This document shows, in pieces, positions 50,669-62,678 of a DNA stretch of 62,678 nucleotides (positions within the stretch are counted from its first letter, which is position 1; each line of letters opens with the position of its first letter). Both the position numbers and the translations under genes were made by a program. The notes under the pieces were generated by a model. It saw nothing but the letters and a program-made list of their open reading frames with translations. It ran no database searches and was not told the origin of the DNA. Origin of the DNA: Hemicentrotus pulcherrimus (taxonomy: Eukaryota; Echinodermata; Echinoidea; Camarodonta; Strongylocentrotidae); contig BEXV01000113.1 of the NCBI GenBank assembly GCA_003118195.1, forward strand, positions 18,325 through 81,002, written 5' to 3'.

Positions 50669-51644
50669 GGTCAATGATTTAACAGGCAACATTTAAATGT
50701 AACACATCATTAAAAAGAAAAAAAACATTACTCTTACAACAATAGTGACCTTACCCATTGTTTTAAAAATGAACCAAAAAGTATATTTCGACCTGAAAAT
50801 AATTACATTTATGTTTGACTCACAGGACACATCCTATATTGAGGCTTGTAACTCGGTTGACGTAATTGTTTTTGACAATTTAATACTGCCACACCCTAGT
50901 TGCCATGGTAATTTAGATTAGTTCCATCAACCTGTTACAGAGATTGGCTGAATTCAACTCAGCATAACAATTGTTATTGTTTGAAAGAATTGAAAACAAT
51001 TAGGAGACATGTTGCTCCTATCACATTACAAAAATAGAATAGAGCATAATGTAGGTTAAAGCATCAGTATAACACTCAGTATAACAGTATAACAGGCTTT
51101 ACTCAGGCACACATCGTTTTTTATTAGTTTTTATTCATTATTTGTAAAATTTCAGTTTTAAAGCAAGAATCACATCTATAAACAACACAGGGAAAAAATT
51201 GTAATAGCAAAACAGAACACAAATTTCCAATGACTATACATTAAGAAATCAACATCTTGATATTTACATCCAAAACATTATAGTCTGTATATAACCTTCA
51301 ATACCAATTACTGAATGTAAAATGAGAGAAGACTTCACCTTTTCCACTTAAAAATATAAAAGGAGCATCCTTTGGTTGAAGTCTGAAGTAAAGACATTGA
51401 GTGGAGGACGGATGTGGAGCGTGTATGAGATGGAATTGACATTAGTAAGATGGAGTAAGTCTGTCTTCTCTCTTAGCTTATAAGTAGGTGAGAAGGCAGC
51501 AATCATTGAATTCCCATCAAATGCAGATGTGACTTTGGGAGTCAATTTCTGCTTCTTTCCATTAGTTTACGATGCTCTCCAACAACCGAATTCTGCCTGA
51601 CAACCTGTCCCTTAAAGCTGATTTACTGAAGAACAAAGGGTGAT

Positions 51645-51645
<1 letters not shown>

Positions 51646-51684
<39 letters not shown>
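51646..51684. repeat. CT microsatellite
   Basis: Nineteen perfect CT units. Confidence 0.95.
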
Positions 51685-51687
<3 letters not shown>

Positions 51688-53477
51688 ATACACTCTGTGA
51701 CCCACTTACATAAGCTTGGCTAACCTGAATTGAAGGCATCCATTTGCATTGTATTGGGGAAAACAAAAACATGAAGAGAAAGGTCAAAAGTTGACTTGGG
51801 TGACTACACCATTTCAATTAAATTTAAAAATGGATGTTCCCATTTATTCTTCATCGTTTTAATGTCAGGTTCAAGCATTGCTGCTGAATAATAATATTCA
51901 ACATCATTTCAGAGAAATTGTTCCTGCTGAAAAAGTGCAACTCATCACCTGACCGCAAGAAGGCAGTGACAGCTATGTATTGTCAATGGCAATGATGACT
52001 TTCTTCCGAATGGTGATGATATCTTGATCAAATTGATGGAATTATGGTGATACGCAATGACTGCTGAAGCAGCCAGAAGGATTTACACAAGAGTTTGACC
52101 GCGCAGTCACTGGTCTAATAACAAATGCCGGCAAATGATATGTGATCAAAAGAATAATTGAACCAAGTAAAATCATACGTGTAGAAGGCGCCTGACATTA
52201 ATTGAAATGCTTACAAGAGAGAAAAAATAAACAAAGAAAAGTACACCACCCTTATGTTTTGGGTGGGAATCATAGAGGAAAGATATTACAGAAGATAAAT
52301 CATCAATGCTAACAGTACATTCATTACCTAAATGAGTACATCTAATTATCATTACATTCTAGTTTAATGGTAAAAAGTAGCATGTACGTGCGGGCATGGT
52401 AAGTAACATTAACCTCTTGGAGCCTTGGGAAATAACATCTCTATAAGATGTGAACCTACTAACAAACAACAAACCCAAATCTATAAAAGTGTCTCCCTCA
52501 GATCTAGATTTATGTCATGTATTTTAGCAAGAAACCCACAATATAAACCCCTCTGTACAAACAAAGATCCCCTAACCTAAATCTGTGTGGGTTCCTCTCT
52601 CTCTCTTGTGCCTTGGGTTCCTCCAAGCTATAGACACATGCAATCTGGAAGACAAATCATCATCTACTACGAGATGAGGGGAATCATGGATGGGAGATTG
52701 AAACTTTCATATCTCATAGTGTGTACAATATATCAGGCTTATCAATGTGCACGGAAGATGTGTTTAGACGGCAGAAGCAAGCCCTCTACAAAATTATTAT
52801 TATACACACGTTTGCTGCTTCGTATACATGTACATATATAGCTTTGGTCTGTTTGCTATTTTATAGTCTTTAATTTTCACCAAAGATATTTGTTTTTACA
52901 TTTTTTGAATATAAGACCATGGTAAATACGTATGTGAAAAGATCAGCTTTACAAAGCTTGTTTCATTGAAAATAAATACAGTACACATCAAACCTTGTAT
53001 GGACTACCTTTACTCCACAAAATACAACCCGCGCTCACTCAGATCAAAGAGATACAAGCTATTTGCTCAGATTTATCTCCATTTCATTGATTCATCTTTG
53101 AGAATTGAGTAAAAGCCACAAAAAAGTTGATCAAAATAACAATACAGCATAAAGCTTATCTCAGTGATAGCTGTATCTTGTCTTTATAGCAATGGGAGGT
53201 ATGCAATGAGGTTCATGCCTGGTCATTGGCACATCAGAACTCTTTCAAAAGCTTTGTAGAACAATTAAACGAGACATTCCTAGAGGTTGAGGTATAACAC
53301 ATCGTAGCTATTTGTCATAGTATGTTTGTGCGAAACAATTTCATGTCATCTTTGTGTCTAATGTAGCTAAACTCAATACTCATAATTAATTGCACTGGAT
53401 TTCTTGAATCTACTGAGTATTATGAAGGGGCACAGTGAGGGGTGGGAGTGATGACTATTGACTAAGATTCTGATGAA

Positions 53478-53523
53478 AATGACAATGATGTGATGATGAT
53501 GTGTGATGGTGGTAGTGGTGACA

Positions 53524-53585
<62 letters not shown>

Positions 53586-53700
53586 AATGATGATGATGAC
53601 AATGAAAAAGATGATGATAATGACAATGTGATGATGATGTGTGATGGTAGTAGTGGTGATAATGATAAATGTAGATGATAATAATGATATAATGATGATA
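53478..53700. repeat. GAT trinucleotide repeat
   Basis: A central perfect GAT run (53525-53583) sits between two similar GTGATGATGATGTGTGATGG segments. The poly-Asp and poly-Ser frames are artefacts. A TTAA-bounded MITE lies directly to the right. Confidence 0.93.
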
Positions 53701-53718
53701 TGGCGGTGGTGTTTACGA

Positions 53719-54093
53719 TTAAAGGTAAAGACCAGTTATGGTCATGCGATTGCATTATGAAAGAAAAGTTGTGGAATCGATCAGAAAAGGTTGATCATCT
53801 AGCATCTTGCATCTGCAAGGTTATGGAATCATCAAAATGATAAGAAATTTGGCCCATTCTTCGTAAACTTACAAGCACTATACACAGAAAGATGTATATG
53901 GAACTACCCTATATCTCTCACAGACCATGAGAGAAACAAATTTACCAAATTTATGAATTAGTAAGCGATTTCCCGGCAAATTTTATATCATCATGTATTA
54001 GTCAAAACATATTCTTTCACATGATTGGTAATGAGAGCTTCCAATTTAATTTTTTGAAATTGGGGCGTTTCCAATACTGGTCTTTACCTTTAA
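53719..54093. mobile_element. TTAA-bounded MITE, subfamily A, copy 2
   Basis: The 375-bp element has TTAA at both edges. Its termini are TTAAAGGTAAAGACCAGT and its exact inverse ACTGGTCTTTACCTTTAA, apart from one inner mismatch position. Confidence 0.88.
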
Positions 54094-54480
54094 CAGTAAT
54101 ATCAATGAAGATGAAAAAATATTGCTTTTCATAAAGAATGCTTACTCCCATACTAAGCTCCTGTGTTCACTGATGATCATGAAGGAAAAGCTCAGGCTAT
54201 CAATAAAGAATTTGGCACCTCAGGTAAGATAGAAGCAATAAAGGATGATGCTTTTAACACTACCTCTAGCCCCAGAGGAAGTATATTAATAGCCTGTCTT
54301 GTCTTGCTAACACATGGCTACGAGAGACATTGAAGGATTGCAACAGCCTATAGGTACATGACGTACAAACCACATACCCATTCTACACTGCAAAATTAGG
54401 CAAGATATCAAGTGTGAACAAGAAACACATCCCCCTTCAATTACCATTGAAATCTAGGAGGATGCATTTCAAATATGTTT

Positions 54481-54550
54481 CAAAGAAAAGGTTGAGTTCT
54501 GGGAAGAGGTGAAAAATAATTTTTGATCGTTATCATTGTTATTATGCAAA
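54481..54550. mobile_element. Fragment of subfamily B MITE
   Basis: AAGGTTGAGTTCTGGGAAGA and following bases match the left end of the element at 29566, then similarity stops near 54550. Confidence 0.65.
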
Positions 54551-57176
54551 TGTTTAGTATGTTTAATAAGCTTAATATGGCTTTAGCACCATCATTTTTT
54601 TTTTTTTGAAATTTGAAAAATCAGAATATTGCGGATTTTCAGGTACTAGAAATCCAGAAAAACAAAATGTTCTGGATTCTTCGTAAGGGTTGGCAGGTAT
54701 GCTACAGTATGTAATATTGGACAACAAAGTATGATTAATTAAAACGATCACAAGAACAATAAGGCCTCATTGGGATATGTGCTGTGGTAATCTGCAGCGT
54801 TCTTTGTAAAACGACATAAATGTTATACGCTTCGCATCTCTTATAACGTTGAGCTAAGTGAATATAGTACGGCCTTTGTTGCATGCAGTTGCCACTCTTT
54901 CACACATTTGAGAAAACTATCTGAACGAGCCTTAAGAAATATAATGTTACAAGAAGCAATAGATGAGGTGTGAGCAGGCAGCCACTGTTGTTTACATGGT
55001 GTCTGTTAGTTACAGCATGTAGAGTCTCATCTTCCCAAGCAGTGAGCTTTATCATGTAATATAGTTTTGCTTCATTAAAGAGGAAATAATGGAATCTCCA
55101 GGTTGACATTTATCATGAGATAAAAGAATTTTCACCTGATCAAGGTCTACTGAAAGCAGAAGATTCCCCTTGGCAAAAAACACTGAAGGATACTTCTTTA
55201 TTCCGGTACTCTATTATTCAAAACATTCATTTTCCTGGAGAATATGTCGTTTGGTATTAGGTGTTATTATTTCACTGATCATTCCGCTCACAATGCTTCT
55301 TTAGGACAGATATTGCATCTTAAAATAGTTGCGTACCTTTAATTACCAAATGACTTACTTGTTGTACTTCAATTTCTACATTAAATCATGGAGATTGTAG
55401 GAAGATTTAGGAAGGCACCACATCCCAACAGTGTTTTCACAACATCACATCTAGGCGCAAGATGAGTTGAGGGAAAGCCTGGATTAAGACTGATGAGGGT
55501 CGGAGAACAGACATTCGCTGTGGGGAGTAAATTCAACCTCAAACTTGAATACGCATGACATAATCGATGGGAGTGAAACATATAGGAAATCATTTACTGC
55601 CTTGTAAGTCGATAGTGCATTCTTGCCTCTGAGGGATTGCAAAGTTGGAATTAATTTGAATGTAATCAAAGACACCTGATACAGTCCCATGCTCTCGCCC
55701 ACTAGTTCAATGAACTTGGGAACATTGATACATTAGACTTTCATTGCCCGGAGAGTTGTGGCTTTGTTCTACTCCTTTCTGCATAATTATGGTGGCTTCT
55801 TTAATCTGACCATTAAAGAATAAGCGTGGTTTTGAATCCCGAGGCTGAGATTTGACTAAGCCAGTGTGCATCACTGATTCTAGTATTTTCTACGGCCAAG
55901 CAGGAAGATTTAGGAAATCTTGCAGTACGAAAAAAAATTCTATGTGAGTTCTCATATTTATTCCATCCTACGTTATTAATTCAACGACTATGCTGTTTTT
56001 TGCAAGCATTACCTGCCCCCTCCTCATCTCCATATCTTTTATGACATTAATTCTATTTTCATTGAGTAAAAAGAAACATCTCAAGCATGCATTAAACCCA
56101 CATACATGTGAACACATACTCTGTGGAAGAGAGACAAGTTACATGTTTTGCCTCTGAAATAATGTACAGAGACATTTTGAATTTTCACTTCACGATCAAT
56201 AACATTTGATAAGGTATCACTGCTCACATATCTGATTTCTGAACACAGTTTCTTATTTTAAAAAAGCTGACATTTCCAACCAGAAGTAAGACGGAGTATA
56301 AATTGAGAGATTATTGAGTAATGTACAATGTCACATTCTGTTTCCATCCTCACTCCATCATGAATTCCCAATGGATGATACCGTGTGAATGTGGATTTGA
56401 ACATTAGGATGTGTGTGGTATATATTATCTTGTCCATGCTCTGCACTGCATCTTCGCATCAAAACAGGAAAAGGAGAAACTGCATATATTGAGCATTCAT
56501 ATAGCCGGCTGGCTGGTTAGAAATTCATGCATGATTGACGAAGCAAAAATCGGGTAAAACATAAGACTGACTTTGAGAAAGGGTTTATCCCACTTTGGGA
56601 GTCTGTATGTCTGGACAATTTTCACACCATTCTGAATAGACCATTTACGTCACATAATCAATTTCAATGCATAGACCTCTGTCAAATGCCATATTATCAA
56701 TTATTTCATTCACCTGTAACAAATAAATGTACTTCAAAAGTCAGATTGCAAATTGCATACATTAAATGTTGCTAGGTAGGACAAACATTATGGCTAGACT
56801 TACCTAACAACACGTAATATATGGACAAAAATGCTATATTCTAATGTATCAGATTTAAAACTTTTGCCAGCATACTGTTGAAAATCATAATCATGTAATT
56901 TTTTTAATTTTTAGTTAACTTCAAATATGGTCATTTGTCTCCAAGCTATCGAAATACCTTTGTTAAGAACATGGTAGGCAAATATAAATATTAATAAAAA
57001 TAACATTGTTTTGTGTTTTTATCTGATTTTTGAATAAAAATAAAAAGTTAGTCAACTGCATGGTTAAAGATTGGCATGGTTATACTGCGGGGGAAGCTTT
57101 CTCAGTGATTATGAATGAAACTAATTTGAATTACATGTAATATGCATGAATTGAAGATCTGTGGTTGTTCTAAATT

Positions 57177-57622
57177 CACACCGATCACCCCAATTCTAAA
57201 GAAATCAACATTGGTTCCCAGTATGCCGGAGAATAACATTCAAAATCTTGCTGATTGTATATAAAGCACTTCTTGGTCAAGCTCCCACCTTTCTCAAAGA
57301 ACTGTTAAATTTCAAACTTAATCAAGACAATCGCAACTTGCGCAGTTCCTGAGATACTTTGTTGCTGCAGATCCCATCCATCAAAACAAAAATAACACTA
57401 GGTGATTGAGCATTTGCGTGTGCAACGCCGAAACTCTGGAATAACTTGCCATTTGAAGTCATGAAATCACCATCTGTAAATGTCTTTAAATCAAAACTGA
57501 AAACACATCTTTTTAATTAACTGTTAATCTAAGCATATCAGGAGCTCTGGTAGTGCAGTAGAATACATATAATGTTGGAAAGTTTCTGCGCTCTATAAAT
57601 GTATTATTATTATTATTATCAT
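57177..57622 (+). pseudogene. Decayed LINE (L2/CR1-like) 3' end
   Basis: The frame starting near 57210 reads the typical C-terminal block after the reverse-transcriptase domain of L2/CR1-type LINEs. HWFPV is followed by FKILLIVYKALLGQAPTFL, then LRSS, then LWNNLP, and finally FKSKLKTHLF before a stop at about 57520. Two in-frame TGA codons (in LRSS-stop and GD-stop-AFA) show it is dead. The 3' tail has GCGCTCTATAAATG followed by an ATT microsatellite (57600-57621), the usual tail of this clade. Only the last fraction of the element is present, as expected for 5'-truncated insertion. Confidence 0.82.
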
Positions 57623-60600
57623 TATTAATTTCCAGATTACATTAAAATGCAGATAATCCATCATCTCACATAAAAAAAGCATTTACATAATTACAGCAAT
57701 GACCGATTTCTTCTTTCATTTCCACCTCGCCTATACATCACCATGTCACAGACGAGAAGGTGCAAGAAGCATATACATGTATGTCAAATGATTAATTCAA
57801 CATGTGATTAAACATTGCCTTTGTCATTGCCACAGAATAATGCCAGGCTTCTTGGCATATGAATAGGGTTGAAAGATGTAGACAAGATGGCCAATGGCAA
57901 TACACGGTGCGCAGCGCTCTTCACATGCCTGAATTGACCGTAACATCTTGCAGCCTCAGGGTACCGAGATAGAGGAAGAGGATGAGAGATGAAGCAGAGA
58001 TGTAACCCATCTGAATTGAATGTGTGAGCACGAAGCTATAAGGATTCTTCTTATACTTTAGCATGCATGATGTATCAGCTTGTGGGTGAGACTTCTTCCC
58101 CTCTCCCCAATCTCACCTAGATTCAAGTTATTTAACCAACTTGCTTCAAGAATGAATGAATTCCCCTGGCTCTTAGGTTGGCAAACATGGAAATCAGGTT
58201 AGAGACTTTCACTGAGGACATTGTCAAACATTTGGCCTGCTGTTTTCTTGCTTTCTCTCAAAGGCAACCTCAATGGAACACTAAAGAGAGATTTTTTTTT
58301 GTATCTTGCATCAAAACGTTGATTGGAAATAAACCTGCAAGGAAACTTCTCATTTCTTTGAAGGTGTCATTGAGAACCTTGATGAAAGCAGAAGTTTATT
58401 TTGAAAGAAACTGCCTTGAAGCTTTTCTGAGTATATAGTGATATAGGAAATAGGAACTGAAAAATACCTTGAACAAAGACACACATCTGTGTAAAACGCA
58501 AGAATAGAAAGCGAGTTAAAATCAAATGAGAATTAAAGTAATAAATGCATGAGAAAAATAAAAGTTTTAATTGGCTGCTGCCACAGCAATTACAAGACAT
58601 TAATAACTGTATGTTGTGGTTTCATCATTATGAGAAAAGTAAGCATAATAATATTTACTAAAGAAATAATTACATAAAATAAAATAGAAATTCATAAATA
58701 AATAAACCAATAAAGGAATAAACACATAAAAAACAATATACATTTATAAATAAATAACTCAATATACTAGTTTGACCCAATCAGGGAACATTCACCCCTG
58801 CACATGTATATCTATTTCCTATATACCTACTATATAATTCAATAACACAAGTGGCATTATTCCTGTGTATGACACAAATAACTACTTCCTCAACTCAACT
58901 GGCAGTTGGGATGTTCCCTCCCTTAAAAGTGCATGCACTCTGCATGCCTATCCAATGTCATTTATCTGATCCCTTTTGAATGTGCAGGGACTACAGGGAG
59001 TACATGAACGTTCAATTCTATTTCCCGTCTAGCAAAATTGAGATAGGTACAATTACATTTCCATGGATTTACTTACACACATTAGGTATATTTCACGGGG
59101 CACCAAATCACAACAAATGAGCATGAACTTCAATGAAGGGTGCAATCTAATGACATTTTTCAATTTTGCACAGGAGAAACGATCTTGACAAATCAATTTT
59201 GGAAATATTTAATGAAGAACCCAGGTACATGAGTTAATACGATTGAAAGTGTTTATGTTAAAAAAGTGCAATAAAAACATATGTCGAGGATAGCATTATT
59301 AATACCTCGCCTCAACTCTGGAATGATTACAAAGACCAGCTCATATGACAATTACATATATGCAAGAATGCATGTCTTGACAACTCTTATATACCAACAA
59401 TTATATTCTTGAATCAAATCAAGAGTACCAAATAATTTTTAAAAGTAAAAAATGGGTGTTTGCAATATCTTCCTTTCTCTTGTTCTTGCTTCTTTAAACA
59501 TATGATGTGTTTATTGACCATTTTTTTTTGCCTTAGATAAGTGAGTTTAAAGGCACATCAAACATTAAATACTTGATGTCCTTTAAAGTCTAGAATTTGC
59601 CCCTAGCTTGGGAGTATAGATCATGGAGCGCATCATTCTCATCAACCTGTGAGTGCCTCATTCATTACTATCCAGACATACTAACATCAACATTCATTAC
59701 ACTATGTACCTGAAAAGCACTCAACATCTAACCAATGAGTTAAGACGGACCAAACTCCGAGCTGAATCGCTTTTAAAGGGGTAACAGTGATGGACAGTTC
59801 TTAAGCTGGTGTTTACCTCTGGGATCGATCGAGGAGGCAAAGTAAAATCATAGTGGATCTGTTGTGAAATTTACCATTGGATATGAATTATATATGATTA
59901 CAGGAAAGTTAAAGGACAATAAAGTAATATTAATATGGCAAGACCTCTGTGGTAGTGGTGGTGGTGGCGGTGGTGCATAAATGAGCCCTCTGGTATATAC
60001 AGCAAGCCATAATTATCTTCATTATTGATTAACAGTTCTAAATCTTTGTTTTCTGTATACAGAAGGTTTGGAAACGTAAGTCAAACATATGATATTCAAA
60101 GGGAGATCACATTTACTTTTATCCATGCTATGAACCCAATTTATCAAATACCTAGTCTGCAGTAGAATGAAGCTCATTAATGAACAACTTGAATTAATTG
60201 CCTTTAAACATATTTCCTAAATGATGCCGGTATAATGAGAACCAGATTGGAAAAGAAGCAACTAGGCTCACTTCAATTTAGGCTGCGCTCATCAAGCTCT
60301 CTCTGATTGTGTAATTATGTTCCAAATGGATGGTAATTTCCTCTAAGATAAGCGTTCCCCAATAATACAACAGCCTCAAGAGAAACCAATTTGCTTGCCC
60401 CAAGATTGACAAGATAAGTGAGCTTCAAATACATTGGTAGAAAAAAACAACCTCAGGTTAGAATTAAACTACAGCCACATTATTTTATGTTGGGTGCAAT
60501 GAAAAGACATGAGAAGACTTAGGAGAGTGACTGGGTAGGCATGTATTGGAAACAGCCAATGTCATGTTTAACCTTCTGGTGTTCTCTGTTTCAACTTAAT

Positions 60601-62655
60601 TATCAGGTATTCAGGTTTGATACTTTATGGGTTAACAGTTTAATTCACCAATCTAATCACTGCCAGAATTACTTCTATATACATACAATATCATAAAATT
60701 ATATAGTATCTTAAACATCATCATGCATATTATGAAGCATATGAACATTAATAATACAAGGATGCGTCAAAATTAAAGATTAAAAAAACAAACCCCTTGA
60801 CTTTTTGTCAGGTGCTTGATTAAGGCATGCATGTATAGGTCCTATAACTGAACTCTGCCAGAACTATAACAAGGGTCTCCTAGCCCGAATTCATTTCCAG
60901 TACCTTGTAATGTTGTAATTTTGATGTATCTCTAGGTGATAGAGTTGTATATGGGCCTATACAGCGTAAGAGGTAGACAAAGGTCTATCATCCAGATGCT
61001 CCATTAAGAATATCTAACAGAAAGGTAAAACTGTTTTAATCACAAGACAACATGACAGGATTCATTTTGTACAAAGCACAATTTTGACATAAGCATTGAC
61101 ACATTCATACATGGATATATATATATATATTCATATATAGATATATATGTATTCCATTCGTTTGCAGAACAAATGGAACACCCTGAAAGCAGAAGTGATA
61201 GAAGATTACAAATTACAGAGGGCATATAATTATTGGAAGCATGCATCCCCCATTTATAGAAGCTTAGGTAAATCTGATAAAGGAATATGCCAACTCTAAA
61301 ATACAAAAAAGCATTTTCCCCCCTCTCCTGAAACAGGCATAATACAAGCCCACTCTGTCACCATATCAAATTTGCCCTCAGATATAGGTGCTGATACATA
61401 GGCTCAGGGATTTCACAAATGCCTGGAAAGCGCTTCATAATCCCACTTTTATGATTCCTTAGCGTGGTGTGAAGGAGGAAACATAGTAGGAAATATAGTA
61501 GGATCCATTTTGAGCTCGCTAGAGAATTATGAACTTAGAGATGACCTTCTGGTGCCAGACACTTTCTTCTCCATATGGAATTTAAAGGGGAGTAACTGGA
61601 TTGATTATTTAGAATCATATTTTCCTTTGTGAAGGTATCGCCAATCATTTACAGACTCCTACACTCACATCGATCCATCTCATATTATAAATAACGAACA
61701 AAATCAATTGCTCATTTCAGAATTTTCACTCAATGCAGACTAATTTCAAACAGCAAATAATCGCTATAATAACCAAACCAAAATACTAAATCTCTGAACA
61801 AAGAGAGTCACGAATAAGAGAATGAGACAGGATGTGAAGGTGGAAAAGCCCCTCCTTGGAAAGGAAGGGGATAAGGAGGAGAAAAACAAAAAAGGAGAGA
61901 AATCAAGGGTAGTGCAATGAAATTATGTGACGGTAAATGTAATAATGTATCCCTGACTTGGGGAAGGGGAGAGGGAAGGGGAGAGGAGAGGGGAGAAGCC
62001 TTGAAGGAGAGGTCTAGAAAGGGTGTGGAAACAGGAAGGTGTAGATCAAGTTTGATTCTTTACATCGTGAAAGACATGTCTGCCTCATGCACAGTCCAAT
62101 CAAAACAACTTAACATTCTCGCTCCAAGAAAAGAAACACACAAAAAAAGCATGAATAGTTTGCAAAATATGGCATTCACATGAATGTAAGCGCAGTATTA
62201 TGTAAAGAATCTGTTCTCTAGTCATGGATGATGAAGATCATATCATCGAGGGATTCATCATGTAAGAATAAGATGCACATGATTTCGTTCTGTAAATAGA
62301 ACTAGAAATGGTTCAGACTACCTGTACTGTCATGTAGTATCCCTGAGCTGCCCCACCCCCTCAAAAAAAATTGCAGTTGTATATAAAAATTAACTATGAA
62401 TGTCTGTATTCACATTAATGTCTTAGAACTGGACATTTGCTTCCTAGTGAGTAGCAATCAAGTTCCCTTCCCCTTTCCCCTCTTTACAAATTCGCTTCAT
62501 CTTTTCATCTATACCAGACAGCGGAAGAGGAAGGAAACAGGATGTTTTGTTTTCTACTTTAAAAAAGAGACAAACATTCAGAGCACATACACTGTCAAAC
62601 AGCTCCCAGATACACATACTGTGCCAAGCACAGAATTACTTGAGAAAGACTTGGG
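57623..62655. other. Upstream non-coding region
   Basis: No element other than the TTAA palindrome at 59547. The 86-codon frame at 58178-58438 has no recognisable domain and no splice sites that frame it. Confidence 0.45.
59547..59586. repeat. 40-bp palindrome bounded by TTAA
   Basis: TTAAAGGCACATCAA and its near-inverse TTGATGTCCTTTAA enclose about a 10-base loop. It could be an extreme deletion derivative of the TTAA-type MITEs, or just a hairpin. Confidence 0.5.
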
Positions 62656-62678
62656 AGAGAGAGAGAGAGGGGGGGGGG
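62656..62678. repeat. GA / poly-G tract at window edge
   Basis: GA units turning into a G run, cut by the window end. Confidence 0.85.

Larger units (their letters stand above)
50379..57176. other. Upstream non-coding region
   Basis: Contains the 50519 and 53719 MITEs, a MITE fragment at 54481 and microsatellites. Overlapping minus-strand frames at 55381-55702 sit in slightly GC-richer sequence, but no family is recognisable. Confidence 0.45.

Noticed and set aside
54680..54715. GGGTTGGCAGGTATGC resembling a hAT terminus
   Set aside because: No inverted partner or target duplication found nearby.
55381..55702. Overlapping minus-strand frames considered as exon or LINE fragment
   Set aside because: Similar quality in several frames, no recognisable motif, no convincing splice sites.
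58178..58438. 86-codon plus-strand frame starting with Met
   Set aside because: No recognisable domain or promoter context, and AT-rich codons typical of the flanking sequence.
1..62678. tRNA, rRNA or snRNA genes
   Set aside because: I saw no A/B-box tRNA pattern or conserved rRNA/snRNA stretch by eye. A tRNAscan or Rfam search would be decisive.

Overview
The window is animal nuclear DNA from a large-intron, AT-rich, repeat-dense genome. It has no operons, and its long open frames are mostly low-complexity sequence. Only two segments look like real coding exons. Both are on the minus strand and carry consensus splice sites on both sides. The exon at 27856-28191 encodes a transmembrane helix, a seven-cysteine extracellular loop and a second helix. 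The exon at 19021-19338 encodes a cytosolic proline-rich segment with three PPxY motifs. Together they match the ENTREP/FAM189 family of four-pass endosomal proteins that recruit NEDD4-type ubiquitin ligases. The rest of the gene (first two helices, C-terminal region, promoter) was not found and probably lies outside the window or in short exons I could not detect. The interspersed repeat style suggests an invertebrate deuterostome, most likely a sea urchin or other echinoderm. That is an inference.

Layout: 1-19020 lies downstream (3') of the second exon in gene orientation, 19339-27855 is the intron between the two exons, and 28192-62678 lies upstream. These stretches hold at least eleven elements bounded by TTAA at or near both ends (miniature inverted-repeat elements of several families), a clean hAT-type insertion with an 8-bp target duplication, and a second MITE family with long terminal repeats at 1299-1703 and 46551-46947. 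They also hold two decayed LINE 3' ends, SINE-like fragments, two large minisatellites, a 22-bp VNTR and many microsatellites.

Two places look like assembly artefacts. At 17768-18191 the same 129 bp lies on both sides of a 166-N gap. At 22782-25452 about 0.95 kb is repeated in tandem, and the second copy starts exactly at a single N. The second case probably represents two alleles placed end to end. If so, it captures two transposon presence/absence differences: the hAT element, and a TTAA-targeted element cut off by the N.

I found no undescribed multi-gene system. The most interesting material is the mobile-element biology: TTAA-targeted MITE families with swapped halves, an empty-site/filled-site pair, and an excess of the palindrome TACCGGTA. 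The other point of interest is the symmetric, phase-0 exon that carries all visible PPxY motifs of the ENTREP-like protein.
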